From NCBI GenBank assembly GCA_041656175.1, contig JBBAEA010000071.1:1-18573 (forward strand): 18,573 bases of DNA. The letters run 5' to 3'. The first letter of the stretch is position 1. Every line of letters begins with the position of its first letter. Of the stretch, positions 1 through 10,600 are shown piece after piece. The notes beneath the pieces are model-generated. The model had not been told where the DNA came from. It searched no databases and saw only the letters and a list, made by a program, of their open reading frames with translations. Source of the DNA: JBBAEA01 sp041656175 (lineage in GTDB: Bacteria; Myxococcota_A; Bradymonadia; UBA4248). The position numbers and the translations under genes were made by a program.

Positions 1-48
1 CGGCTGCCCTATGCGCTCGCCTCCCAATAAATCACGAGCTTCCCTCAA
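1..48 (-). repeat. Short GGGAAGCTCGTGATTTATT motif at the window edge
   Basis: The reverse complement of 22-45 contains GGGAAGCTCGTGATTTATTG, another copy of the motif that follows the stop codons of the genes ending at 197, 4262 and 16759. No gene is visible beside it, so it may be the start of a further 3' element cut off by the window edge. Confidence 0.4.
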
Positions 49-196
49 AAAGTCACTAGAGCAAAGTAAGGAAAATCAGGCGAGCGTTTAAAATAAAGTA
101 AATAAAATCAAGGCAGTATGCAAAAAAGGGTTCTAAGGGCGATAGCCCTTAGACGGGGTTTGGGGCGGTAGCCCCAAAAATAAATCACGAGCTAGC
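43..196 (-). repeat. Dispersed 3' element, copy A
   Basis: On the minus strand this stretch begins directly after the stop codon of the BspA-like gene and ends near AGTGACTTTTTGA. It aligns by eye over most of its length with copy B at 4263-4388 on the plus strand, which also begins at a stop codon. Shared blocks include a TGATTT..TTTTTGG start, AGAACCCT plus a T-run, ACTGCCTTGATTT, TTTAAACGCTCGCCTGATTT and CTAGTGACTTTTTGA. Weaker copies lie at 12737-12834 and 18218-18312. Its upstream part holds the tandem terminator hairpins. The remainder has no assigned function. Confidence 0.7.
122..178 (-). terminator. Tandem hairpins with T-tract downstream of the BspA-like gene
   Basis: Read on the minus strand after the stop codon at 199-197, two 8-bp hairpins follow each other. 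The first pairs TTTGGGGC with GCCCCAAA (plus 159-166 and 171-178) around a 4-nt loop. The second pairs CTAAGGGC with GCCCTTAG (133-140 and 145-152), also with a 4-nt loop. A run of six T (plus 122-127) follows about five bases after the second stem. The layout fits an intrinsic terminator, although the T-run is slightly displaced. Both hairpins lie inside the dispersed 3' repeat at 43-196. Confidence 0.6.
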
Positions 197-2725
197 CTAA
201 GGCATGGGGCAGTTGTATTTTCCATCGAGCCCTAGATTGGCCGTCGAAAATACAGGGAGTGCTTTGAGTTTACAGTAGTTAACGTGAGTGATGGCGTTAG
301 CGCCACCAAACATCTGCTCGAAATTACTTCCTGCAGGAAAGTTCCAGTGGCTGATATCTTGATTAAAGGCTTGGGTAAAAGCAAAGATTTTCTCCATATT
401 CACGGCAGCACCGACCTTCCAATTACGGAGTGGCTGGTTAAACTGCTCGGTGAACTGAAACATGTAGCTAAAATATTTGACCTTGGAGGTATCCCATGCT
501 CCTATTGGCTGGTTGAAGGAACTAGCCTGATTAAACATGGCATGCATGTCTTCGACGTTGCTGGTGTTCCAAGCGCTGATATTGCCATTAAATGTACTAT
601 TACCAGCAAATGTAGCTTTCATAGTTTTTACAGAGCGTGTATTCCAATTTGAGATGTCTTGCTTAAAACCAAGGGCTTCTAAAAAAGTGCTTTCCATGTT
701 TGTTACATTGCTAGTATCCCATGTGCTAATATCGCCGTTAAACGCTTTAGCGCGTGCAAAAGTTGCTTGTAAATTAGTAATAGCACTTGTATTCCATGTA
801 TTGAGATCTTGGTTAAAATTTACGGCATCCTGAAACATAAAGGCAATGCTAGTAACATTGCTCATATCCCAATTTCCGATAGCTTGGTTAAACTCAGTGG
901 CCTTGTTGAACATGGCATTCATATTTGTTACACTGCTTGTATTCCATGCATTGAGCTCTTGGTTAAATTTTTGTGCATTTTGGAACATTGAGGTTAAGTT
1001 GGTAACTCTACTTATGTTCCAATTACCGATAGCCTGGTTAAACTCCGTGGCATTAGCAAACATGGCAGCCATACTTTCTACACTGCTTGTATTCCATGCA
1101 CTTATATCGCTGTTAAATCCCGAAGAACATTTCTTCCATCCGAGTGACTTTGCTCGTATCCCAATTGCCGATATTTTGGTTAAAGCGTGTTGCCTCCTTA
1201 AACAAGCCGGCCATATGTGTAACATTACTTGTGTTCCAGTTTCCTATGTCTTGGTTAAAAGAGCTTGCTCCTAAAAACATACGATTTAATTGAAAGACAT
1301 TGCTAATATCCCAGCGACTTATATCTTGGTTAAAGGCTTTGGCGTTCTGGAACATTCTATTCATCGCAATGACATTGCTAGTGTTCCACATATTCAGTGG
1401 CAAGTTAAAAAGTGTGGCGTTCTGAAATGTTCCCGTCATATGCCTAACATTACTTACATCCCAGTTGGCTAAGGATTGGTTAAAGAGCGCAGATTCAAAC
1501 ATTAAATTCATATCAACAAGTTTTTGGCTATCGGGTATTTCTTCGGTGAGAAACAAAAGGCGACTCTTGTGAAAGGCGCAGCTGCCGATCCCTACAGGAC
1601 CGAAACTGAGTATAGCGATTAGTTCTCCTGCGTCCTTTGGAGCTATGCAGTTTCCCTCTATATCTATAGGCCAAGCGTATCCGTTGTAAGTGCCTCGTAT
1701 TTTAACATTGACCATTGAAAGCGCGTTGTTAGTATATCGATGCGTTCGTGCCTCTTGATCAGTGCAATCTTGTATATGCGTAGCCTTAGTCCAGTCATCG
1801 TTTCCGCTTGGATCTTTTTCTTCATCACCCCATAGGATCCAAAAATCACAGTTTCCTCGCCCGTTGTGTGGCAATATAATTCTTCTTCCCTTGGTACTAA
1901 TGTCCCAAACTGTTTCGAATATTTTAGATGCGCATCGACCATCCGAGCGGCAAAACTTGCCATCGATGGCAGCATTGTTTTCACAATCGAGGTCGGATGC
2001 ACAGCGCATGGAACACTTGTAGCCTAGGGCTGAATCACAAAACTTTGCTTCGCAGTCATCGTCTTTTGCGCACTCTATCGATATGCACTTTCCGTTTGCA
2101 CACTGTTCGTGTATAGCACAAAGTCCTTGCTGTGATCCACAACTACAGCGTCCAGCAATACATCTATCACTGCGAAGTTTACATTGCTCTCCGCCCGCAT
2201 CCGCGCAACCACCGCAGTGCTCGCTGTTATTCATGGTGTCAACACAATACTCACCGCAAGCACTAAATCCTTCTTGACAATCGAGTACGCAGCGTCCTTC
2301 TTTGCAGAGTTCGCCGCGCTTGCATGCATAATTCATTCTGCCTTCACTGCAAGCGCCGCAATGGCGCAAGTCGCTCTGTGTATCGACACAACGCGTTAGC
2401 ATTACGCCTGTTTCATCTCGTTCTAAGCAGGCTGTTTCGGGGTCTGGGCATGGTGTTCCACAAATATAGGAGTCGATAGAATATCGTACGCATTGCATTT
2501 CATTAATACACTTATGTGCTTTGCTAACGTAGTTATTTTTTCATCGTGCATGTAGCAACGGTTTGCATTAAGCATATCCTTGGCTGTACATGTGTCCATT
2601 CCCTCTGGGCAACAACGCGAATCTCTCGGCGGACAGACTTCTGAGAACTCATACACACTGTCTAGCTCGCAAGCTAAAAGTGTTGAAAAAAAGATAAAGA
2701 GCAAGAGAGAAGAACATCGCATCAT
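197..2725 (-). pseudogene. BspA/DUF285 repeat lipoprotein with cysteine-rich N-terminus, broken by two frameshifts
   Basis: The joined reading frame encodes a lipoprotein of roughly 840 residues. In order it has a signal peptide with lipobox LLAC, a cysteine-rich region with repeated motifs such as RHCGAC and EHCGGC, a beta-rich segment with a WGDE motif typical of the domain before BspA repeats, and about sixteen 25-residue BspA/DUF285 units (pattern MFxxAxxFNxxIxxWNTSxV). A C-terminus ending near NYCKLK follows. Family knowledge suggests a surface-anchored, possibly adhesive protein. The frame breaks twice: at a six-A run (plus 2536-2541), where a seventh A would restore it, and near plus 1118-1130, where a repeat unit lacks about 8 nt. 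I chose the start at 2725 because it lies just before the signal peptide. The ribosome site there is weak. The 5' break could be phase variation or a base-call error, but the second looks like a true deletion. Confidence 0.8.
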
Positions 2726-3210
2726 TATTTTAATCTTTCTTAGATGAGTAATACGCTGGTGCATATTGTGCATACCATAATATATATTTGCATTAGTTCA
2801 ATTGACGATTCATGCATTATTGATGAAGTAGACCTGAGTTTGCAGACAAGCTGCTCTCATTGCTCTTGATTATATTGGCTACGTTCCTTAATTCAAGAAA
2901 ATCGTATACGCGAAAACAATATTATAGCGCGTATTTATTGCAGAATAAATTAGTTCCAGTTAAGCTTTAAAAGAACTTAAGATTAGCCATAAACATTAGC
3001 ATTTAGTTCTACAGCTTAAAAGCTCGAACGAAAAAGGACAAGGACGATTTTAGCAAGATCGTTTTGTTGAATAAGGATACTAAAGAGCGTTTTCTTTGTA
3101 GAAGGCGATCAAAAAGAAGCAACGTTTAGCTACTCCTAGCAGTAAAGACAAAAGACTAGAAAGCTGCGCTAAAATATGCAAAACTGTGATTTTGGGGGAG
3201 GGTGAGGAAG
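2726..3210. other. A+T-rich spacer between divergent genes
   Basis: I see no coding region here. The stretch separates the minus-strand lipoprotein gene from the plus-strand alarmone-hydrolase gene, so it should carry both promoters. A TAAAAT box at 3170-3175 lies about 35 bases before the hydrolase start, but no convincing -35 hexamer accompanies it. A TATATT-like box lies at about 2780-2790 on the lipoprotein side. A short imperfect hairpin (ACGAT/ATCGT) at about 3045-3063 has no clear role. Confidence 0.4.
3197..3210 (+). promoter_or_regulatory. Ribosome binding site deciding the hydrolase start
   Basis: The purine-rich run GGAGGGTGAGGAAG lies immediately before ATG 3211. GGAGG (3197-3201) is 9 nt from that ATG but overlaps or abuts the alternative GTG at 3202, so ATG 3211 is the better start. 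ATG 3217, with GAGGAAG 6 nt upstream, cannot be excluded. Confidence 0.6.
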
Positions 3211-3795
3211 ATGTCTATGATTTTGTCAGAAAAATTTGATCGCGCTTATCTTTTGGCGGCAGAGCTACACAGAGAACAGAAGCGGAAAAATATTCCCACG
3301 CCCTTTATTGCGCATTTATTGGCGGTCTCTTCGATAGTGGCCGAGAATACAGAGGATGAAGATTTAGTGATAGCAGCCATGTTACACGATGCCGTTGAGG
3401 ATCAGGGTGGGTTTCCTACTCTTAAGCGCATTCGCGAAGAGTTTGGCGAACGTGTCGCAGAAATCGTATTTGCATGTACCGATTCTACAGAAATGCCGCG
3501 ACCGCCAAAAGCAGAGCGAAACCGAGTTTATTTAGAAAAGCTTAAAGATGCGCCCCCCGAAGTGCATCTGTTGTCCTGTGCAGACAAAATTCATAATCTT
3601 CGCTGCATGTATGCAGATTTCCTTCTTCTTGGGGACGAACTCTGGAGGCCCTTCTCTAGCGCGCCGGCTAATATTATCGCCAATTACCAAAACTTGCTGC
3701 TTCTTTACCAAGAGCACATTCCAGAGTCGCGGCTTGTTCGACTATTTGAAGAAGAACTCGCAAAACTTATACAAATTTATAAACAGCAAACTTAA
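3211..3795 (+). CDS. Stand-alone HD-domain (p)ppGpp hydrolase-like protein (SpoT/Mesh1 type)
   Basis: The 194-residue protein matches the hydrolase half of RelA/SpoT enzymes, as in small alarmone hydrolases of the Mesh1 type, which remove the 3'-pyrophosphate of (p)ppGpp using a metal ion. The expected residues are in order: H35 in the PFIAHLLAVS segment, H59-D60 and E63-D64 in LHDAVED, and D125 with N129 in CADKIHNLR. No synthetase or TGS/ACT domain follows, and the length fits a single-domain enzyme. The protein has no signal peptide and should be cytoplasmic. The membrane-protein gene starts 14 bases after the stop codon, so the two are probably co-transcribed. Substrate is inferred from motifs; related HD proteins acting on other nucleotides are the alternative. 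Confidence 0.85.
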   Translation: MSMILSEKFDRAYLLAAELHREQKRKNIPTPFIAHLLAVSSIVAENTEDEDLVIAAMLHDAVEDQGGFPTLKRIREEFGERVAEIVFACTDSTEMPRPPKAERNRVYLEKLKDAPPEVHLLSCADKIHNLRCMYADFLLLGDELWRPFSSAPANIIANYQNLLLLYQEHIPESRLVRLFEEELAKLIQIYKQQT

Positions 3796-3800
3796 ATTTT

Positions 3801-3812
3801 GGAGGTACCTTG
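3801..3812 (+). promoter_or_regulatory. GGAGG ribosome site before a TTG start
   Basis: GGAGG at 3801-3805, 4 nt before TTG 3810, lies in the 14-base gap after the hydrolase stop codon. It supports the uncommon TTG start of the membrane-protein gene. Confidence 0.65.
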
Positions 3813-4262
3813 TATTCTGAAGATTATTCGAATTCACGCTTGGCAAACCGCATGATCGCCGTAGCTGGTTGCGTCATTGGTGGTGCTATTGTTATGTTTT
3901 TAGCGTCTTTGGGAGCTTTTGCTGAATACGAAACGCTTAACCGTGCGGGTTACAATCTTAAGACTTTGCCCGTCTATGGCCTTATTATTCTTTGTGGTGT
4001 TGGCATTCTTTTTCGCGTTCGCTATGCAGCAGCGGCCGCTTTTGTGCTCAACATGCTCGAAATGGCGGTCGACATTACTACGTATTTGCAAGCTACGACG
4101 GGGATGAATGGTTTCTTTATACTCAAGATTGGCGTTACTGTTTGCATCGTTCAGCTTTTAACCGTTATTGCGTCGTTTGATGATTCTAAGCCAGAGCCAC
4201 CACAGCGGCGTCGAGGCCCAGCGCCTCCACGTGGCCGATACGTGCCACCCCGAAAGCGTTAG
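3810..4262 (+). CDS. Small four-helix membrane protein with proline/arginine-rich tail
   Basis: I do not recognise the family of this 150-residue protein. Four hydrophobic segments are visible, at roughly residues 15-37, 54-69, 72-93 and 103-122. A tail from about residue 126 is rich in proline and arginine and probably cytoplasmic by the positive-inside rule. The start is TTG at 3810, chosen because a perfect GGAGG (3801-3805) sits 4 nt upstream. The first in-frame ATG (codon 15) would cut into helix 1 and has no ribosome site. It follows the HD hydrolase by 14 bases, which implies an operon and possibly joint action, but nothing in the sequence defines that role. The stop codon TAG is itself the first part of a dispersed 3' motif. 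Confidence 0.75.
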   Translation: MYSEDYSNSRLANRMIAVAGCVIGGAIVMFLASLGAFAEYETLNRAGYNLKTLPVYGLIILCGVGILFRVRYAAAAAFVLNMLEMAVDITTYLQATTGMNGFFILKIGVTVCIVQLLTVIASFDDSKPEPPQRRRGPAPPRGRYVPPRKR

Positions 4263-4388
4263 GGAAACTCTGATTTGTTTTTTGGAGCTCCGCCCTCAGA
4301 ACCCTGTTTTTGCCTACTGCCTTGATTTGATTGACTTTATTTTAAACGCTCGCCTGATTTTCCTTAGCTTGCTCTAGTGACTTTTTGA
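4263..4388 (+). repeat. Dispersed 3' element, copy B
   Basis: This copy begins at the TAG stop of the membrane-protein gene with TAGGGAAACTCTGATTTGTT and runs to GTGACTTTTTGAC. It aligns with copy A (43-196, opposite strand) almost to the end. Where copy A has two strong hairpins, this copy has only the 8-bp palindrome GGAGCTCC followed by AGAACCCTGTTTTT. It may end transcription of the hydrolase operon, but the hairpin is weaker than in copy A. Confidence 0.7.
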
Positions 4389-4423
4389 CCGTTTTTGTAT
4401 TGCTCAGAGCATCCCTAGGACAA

Positions 4424-4583
4424 GCGCAAAGCTCTATGTAGGTCAAAAACCGGACGGGGCGTCGCGGGGTGTCCCCGCGGAGGGGGTAGGCGCAAACCCG
4501 CGCACAGCGCGGGGTTGCGGCGTAGGGGGAAACTTCCCCCACCAAAGCAAGAGCGTAAAAATCGTTGCTAATACGACTTTGCG
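4424..4583 (+). repeat. MITE-like triple-hairpin element, copy E1
   Basis: The 160-bp element is bounded by GCGCAAAGC on the left and GACTTTGCG on the right, an imperfect terminal inverted repeat. Between them lie three hairpins: CGCGGGG/CCCCGCG (3-nt loop, about 4464-4480), CCCGCGC/GCGCGGG (3-nt loop, about 4497-4513) and the palindrome GGGGGAAACTTCCCCC (4525-4540). A second copy of exactly the same length lies at 16519-16678. There is no transposase and no credible gene in it. It sits between convergent genes, downstream of the giant TPR gene. Confidence 0.7.
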
Positions 4584-4624
4584 ATAGCCCAGAGCAAAGA
4601 CTCGCCAGCATCAAAAAGTGAGAA

Positions 4625-7600
4625 TTAAGTGTTTGGATTAAACAAACTTTGTGAGCAGAGTTGTGCGGGTTTTGTGAGTGCGTAGAGGAGGAGTTCGTGA
4701 AGTTCAGGGTTTCGTTTAAGATTCGATTTTAATGTGTTAATAGAGCGGGGGAACCACATATTATTCTGTGAAGAGTAGAATTCGACGCATGAAAAGAGGG
4801 ATTGGCTGAGTTGCAAGGCGACGTGGGAGGCATTGCTGCGAACTTGGAGGGCGGCGCGGCGAATGCTGTTGGCGTCTTCGCGGGCGATGATATTGCCAGT
4901 AAGGGCGCTGATTTTGGCGTCGCTAAGGACTTGTTTTAGATTTTGTATGACGATGTCGGCGCGTGTGACTTCGTCTTCGTTCATTTTGAGGGTTGCGATG
5001 ACGAGTTGGTAGAGGTCGTGGATTTCGGTGATGCTTTTGCTGGCGAAGAGAATGTTAGTTGGCAAGGCTAGGATGCAGGAGTAGGCGCATCGCGTAAGCC
5101 ATTGAATTTCGGACATATTTTCGAGTTCTTCTGCTTCGACAATCAAGGCTGCGGGGAGAGTGTTGAGAACAAGGCCTGGGTTGGGAAGGGATTGGGGGGC
5201 GCTGATAATTTGGGGTACTTCGATGTCGAGTAGTTTAGCGACTTTGCGTATTCCAGCGTGAATTTGAGGGTATGTGTTGAGGTTGATAGGGCGAAGAGGG
5301 GTGCTGTCGCTGTAGAGTGCGGGGGAGTTTGGCGAGAGGCTGAGGGCTAGAATAGTTTTGAGAACGGCGGCGGGAAGGACTTGTCCTTCGAGTAGTTTTT
5401 CGCGTGCGATGGGGGTGATTCGCTCGGGTAGAGGGCGGAGTGGGGCGGGTTTGTATTGTTCGGGGGCGACGATGGCTAGGAGGTCTTGCACGATGCGCAG
5501 GCCGAATTCTAGTTCGTGCTTGTGGAAGAATTGCCAGTAATTTTGCAAGTCATCCATGGAGAAGCTGAGTTCTTTAATGGCTGTGGTGTCGGGGAAGGTG
5601 ATTCCAAAGGAAGAGATGGACGGGGGGGTGGGTGCTTGTACGTCGTCGAGGTCGATAAGGGGGAGGTCCACGAGTTTTGGTGCAACGATGTCTTGAACGG
5701 GTTTTATGAGTGGACTAGAGCTGTGGATAATGCGGCGGAGGTCTGCTTGGATTTTGGGAGTGATGTCGTGAGTCGTAAGGTGTTGATATAATTGGTTAAT
5801 TTTATCTTTTAAGCCAGCGGTATAGGGCGCTTGGTAGTGGATGTTGAGCAAGGTTTGGGCGATATTTTGTATGGAATCGCTGTCTGTGGGGGAGATAATT
5901 TTGAGGTAGACGCTGAGAGTTTCAGGGTGCAGGGGATCGAGCTCAAAGGCTTGTTGTAGAGTGTTTATGGCTTTGTGGTCGTCGTGAAGTTGGCTGTGAC
6001 AGATTTCTGCCAAGCTGAGTAGGTAGCCGATTTTTGCTTCTTTTGTTTCGGTTTGTGCCTCGGCGATGGCTTCGGCTGTCATGGCTGCCTTATCCCACTG
6101 CTCTTGTTGAATGTATAGGGGGAGTAGTCGCAGGGGCAGGTCGTCGACGTCGCCGCCAAGGACTAAGGCAATTTCATAGGCATCGATAGCTTTAAGGGGC
6201 TCATCGAGGTAAAACTCGTAGAGTTCCCCGATACGTTTTTGTATGGCGCCTTGTACTTCGACGTCGTCGCTTAGATGCAGGAGTGTGTAGAACTCTGGAA
6301 GTGCTAGTGTCCATGCCTTCTTTTCGAGTAAAAGATTGAGTCTAAGGTCTACGGCCGCTCTGAAGTCTGGCATTAGGCTTACGGCTTGATCGAGTTGTTG
6401 GAGGGCAGCATCTGCTTCTTGCGAGGCGTAGAGGATATCGGCGTAGTAGTAGTGTAGGAAGGCAGCTTCTTCATAGTCTAGGGCGTTGAGTTTTCCCAAC
6501 ATTTCCTCGATGCGCGGCATGGCGAGGTCCCATTTTCCGCTGTGGTAATATAGCTGTATGAGGTCGTAGGCGACTTCTGTATCATCTGCTGTTAAGGCTA
6601 ATATTGCTTCGCTTACGGATTGAACCAGTAAGAGGTCATCGACGGTGAGTGCGGCTAATCGTAGGGCTTTTAGCGTGGCGATGCGTGCGGTGGGAGTAAG
6701 CTCGGGATTGTTCAGGGCGTTTTGATAGTAGTCAATAGCCTCGTTTGGCTCAAGAGTGGAGCTTTGCAACTCATTGAGAATGGCGACTTGCTCGGCGCTT
6801 GGTGCTTTTATAAAGGATAAAATGTTTTGGGCTACAGCCTGTCTTTGTTCGCTAAAGTCGGCATTTTGCAGAAGCGTCGTAGCGAATGAAATCGCGTAAT
6901 CATTGAGCTGGTTTGGGGGGAGACTGGGGTGTAGTTTTTCCCAAATTTGGGCGTAACTGCCGAGCTCTTGTCGTTGTAGAGATAGTGTTTGCAGCTCTAG
7001 TATAAAGGGTGCCAAGCTCTCTAGTGGTGGATTTAGGTCGGCAGCTTCGCTGAAGTAGCGCAGCGCTTCACTTAGCATTTTGAGTTCGATGTGGAGTTGT
7101 GTAAGCCGCGTTAGGGTGGGAAGTTTACTGAGGTTATCTTGGTAGAGCTCCGCGTGTTTTAGGGCTTCGATGGCGTTGAGTGTTTCTTCTTTAGCGAGAT
7201 AAAACTGTGCGAGTGCTAGCCAAAGATCGGGGTTTTCGTTGTCGTACTTAATGGCGTCGAGCATATAGTGCGCGGCGTTCTCGTAATCGTAGAACTGGTC
7301 GGCGAATGTCATCGAAACGCGGTAGAGGGCATTAGATTTTTGGAGCAAGTCTTCGCATTGTTCGGCCTTAAGTAGCAAGGTTTTGAGATAGGATTGCCAG
7401 TCGTTGTGCTGGCGATAGAACTGCGCGACATGTTCGATGTAGGCACTATCGCTCTTGCCTTCTTCACTTAACCAGCGCTCGTAGAGCTCTTTTGCGCTTT
7501 GTGCGTCATTTAAGTATTCGATGTAGATGTCTGCGATGTGTAAAATAGCGGCTCGTTTTACCGAGAGCGACTCGCTGTGCATCGCGAGATCTTGGTACTT

Positions 7601-10600
7601 ATCGATGAGAGGGCTAAAGGATTGCAGTTTTAAGCAAAGTGCAAGCAGTAGCGGGTGAAGTTGCTCAAAATCGGGAAATATATCGAGAGCCGCAAAGAGA
7701 GAGAGCAGAGCTCGTGAAGGGACGAGGAGTTTTTGGTCTTGTAGCGCTGCGAGTTGCATCAGATTTTGGAAGTTTTTAATCTGGTCATCTTCAAGGTTGA
7801 TCAGGTTTAGCAGCGTGTTCTCTGCGCTTTTCCAGTTCTCTAAACTATAGAATAATTTGTATAGTTCGTAGTGTGCTTGCAGCTGTCGAGGGTTCTCGTC
7901 AAGGATCTCTTGGTAGAGATTAATCGCGTTATTGTATTGCAGGGATCGGATGTAGTAATCCGCGATTTGGAACTGCTTGGCGAGGAGTTCTTGCGGTTCC
8001 TTTTCGATGCGCATCTGTAGTTGTAAAAACAAGATGCGCGCTTGCGATTTGAGTTGCGCAACGTTGATGTCTTTTATTTGTTGTATAGCGAAGTCATCGT
8101 CGGGGTTTTCTTGCAAAATCTCGTGTAGGGTTCTCAGTTTTACGAGATCATCTCCTATGAGGTCGGCTATTTGGAACTTTTTGGCTAAAAGATCGTTTCG
8201 CCGCTCTAGATCATTGCCGGCCGCAATAATGACGTCATCGAGTATGGCGAGAATGTGGTGGTGCTTGTTAGTTCGCTCCGCTAGGGCGGTTGCCTGCTGG
8301 AAGTAGCCGGGGTTAGAGATGTTCTCTGGTAGGGCGGTGAGCAGAGCGTTAAAACCTTTCTCAGGATTATCGAGTCTATCGGCGTAGATGCTGGCAGCGG
8401 TTTGAATCAAAGAAGACGGGGAAGGGGAGAAGAGCTGCAAGTTTAACATCGTTTGAGTCACCGTTTCCCAGTGACTTGGCATGGATTGCAGTTCTGCGTT
8501 GAGGTAGTAGATCACAGCGTTGTTGTTGGGATCGATAACGAGCAACATCGCCGTATGTACTAAGCCTTTGGGTAGCTTCATCGGTTCCGCGAGCGATAGC
8601 CCAGCCTTTACCATGAAGCGATCGACTTTGCTACGCCGCGACAAGAGTTTGTCGTCGACGAGGGAGTAGAAGGAGACGAGTAAATCAAAACGCGAGTGGC
8701 TTTGCGCTATGTTTTCCATCAGCGCGACGGCTTCGAGGCTGTTGGGGTAGCGACGAATGATGTCGCAGCAAGTCTCAAAGGCGTTGAGCGCATTGTTGAG
8801 GCGCTGAGCGTAGACTTCGGCAGTTTTAAGTAAAAAATTGAGATGAAATTCTTCGTGTTTCTCGGAGTTTAGCACCATTCTATAGAAGGCGATAAGCTCG
8901 GAGAAGTTGTTCTCTTCAGCCGCCAATTCCTCGATCTGTTCAAGCAGACCTGTCGTTTGGGGGTAGGCCATAAAGGCGCTACAAAGAGCGTCGAAAGCTA
9001 GCATTGGCGCGTGTAAGCGCCGTTTTACGATTTCGGCGATGTTGAGGAAATGTTTTGCCTTTGTTTCATCATCTAGAGCTAGGGCGGCATCCTCGTGGAG
9101 CATCTCTACGAGTTCGTCGTAGAGCTTGTGTTCTATGGCGAAGTGGTAAACTAAGTTTGAGAGCTCTTGATCATCGGCAAGCATGAAGTGCGCCTGCTTT
9201 AAGCGATTGAAGATGGTGAGTGGAGGTGCTTTGAGCTCTTGTAAGGTCTCCGCGTAGATCATAAAGACCGCGCTAAGATCGTGTTGGGCTGAGTTGTGCA
9301 GTAAAATGTCCTCGATAATCTCGGGGATCTGCTCGAAGTTTTGTTGGCTGCGCAGAACGCGCACAAGCCCGAGTAGGGCGTCGAGTTCAAAACGCTTAGT
9401 CTGTCGTAGTTCCTCGTAATGTAGCGCGGCTTCATCATAGGATTCACTGGACTCGCAAAGTAGCGCAAAGAGGTAAGTCAGATTCTCTTGGTACGCGGGG
9501 GCACTGTTTTGCTTGATGAGCAGTTTTACCAAATTCGCTTGTTTACGCAGCTGCTTACCTTTTAAAGTGCTGAGACCAAGCTTCTCCAACAGGAGGTATG
9601 GGCCACCAAGTGAGAGGCAATACTGCAGATGCGAGGCAAGCGCCTCTTCGTTGCTAAACTTTTTAGCCGCATCTAGCGTCGGTTGTTGGGGCGAGACACT
9701 TCCTTCGTGTTCGCTATGCTCAACGGGGAATTGCTGAATAATTTTGTCAAATATAGCAGAAGCCGCGTCGATGTCGTTGTAAGCCGAGAGCAGAAGACTG
9801 GCATGATTTTCGTAGATCGTAGTTCTTAACTGATCATCCAGCTCATCTTTTTGGCTAAGCGCCTCATAAATAGATTTAGCTTCATCAAAGCGCGCACACT
9901 TCTCCAAAATAAGCGCAGCTTCGATTAAACGCTGATCGTTAACAACTTGCTCCGAAGTGACGAAAGCGTGGAATCGCTCAAGATATTCTTTGTCGTCAAT
10001 TTGATGGTAGAGCCAATCGGCGATCCGCGGTAAATATAGGGTGTAACCCTCGTTTGCAGAATTATCGTCATTGGCCGCGGGGCTTGTGCCTGCCAACAAT
10101 GCGTCAAAGAGTGCTAGATTGTCACGTTTATTTTGTGACTGCAGCGAAAAGACGCTGTTAAGCATATCGCGTGTTGATTCGGCGCTTCCCTGTATAGCTA
10201 TAGCGTTGAGCAGTCTCTCTACGGCTTCGGGAATTCTTTTGGCGGCAATATCGATATGTACCAGACGCGCTGTGAAGCGCTGGGACTGCTCTGCAGTCTC
10301 GGCTTCTTCAAGACAACGAACGAGTGCTCGTTCAAGCAACGCGTCCTGACCCATGGGTTCGATGATTTCGACCATGCGCTCTAGGAGACCGAGATTGAGG
10401 TGACTTTGTTCCAGTTTTTGCGAAACAAACTCCTGCACAAGTTTGGGAAAATACTGGAGTTGTTGCAATAACTTAATAAGTTGCAACGCGATTTTCGTCG
10501 AAAACTCGTCGTTGCCAGGTAGGTTTTTGTAGCGCTCAAAGAGTGGCTCAAAGATCGCCGCGGCCTCTTGGGCATAGTCGTTAAGATTGACGTTTCTGCG

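Noticed and set aside
284..1472. Several plus-strand open frames opposite the BspA repeats
   Set aside because: They are shadows of the 75-bp coding repeats. The minus-strand frame carries the recognisable lipoprotein domains.
300..1500. Regularly spaced repeats resembling a CRISPR array
   Set aside because: The 75-bp period is the 25-residue BspA coding unit; units are diverged and there are no spacers or cas genes.
3202..3210. GTG start at 3202 for the HD hydrolase
   Set aside because: The best ribosome site would overlap or abut this codon; ATG 3211 has correct spacing.
4342..4614. Open frame of 90 residues with a GDTPRRPVRFL peptide also seen at 16388-16663 and 12569-12760
   Set aside because: The peptide similarity follows the E1/E2/E3 DNA repeats. 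Differences between copies are radical and cluster at hairpin edges, stops interrupt the frame in E3, and no ribosome site is present.
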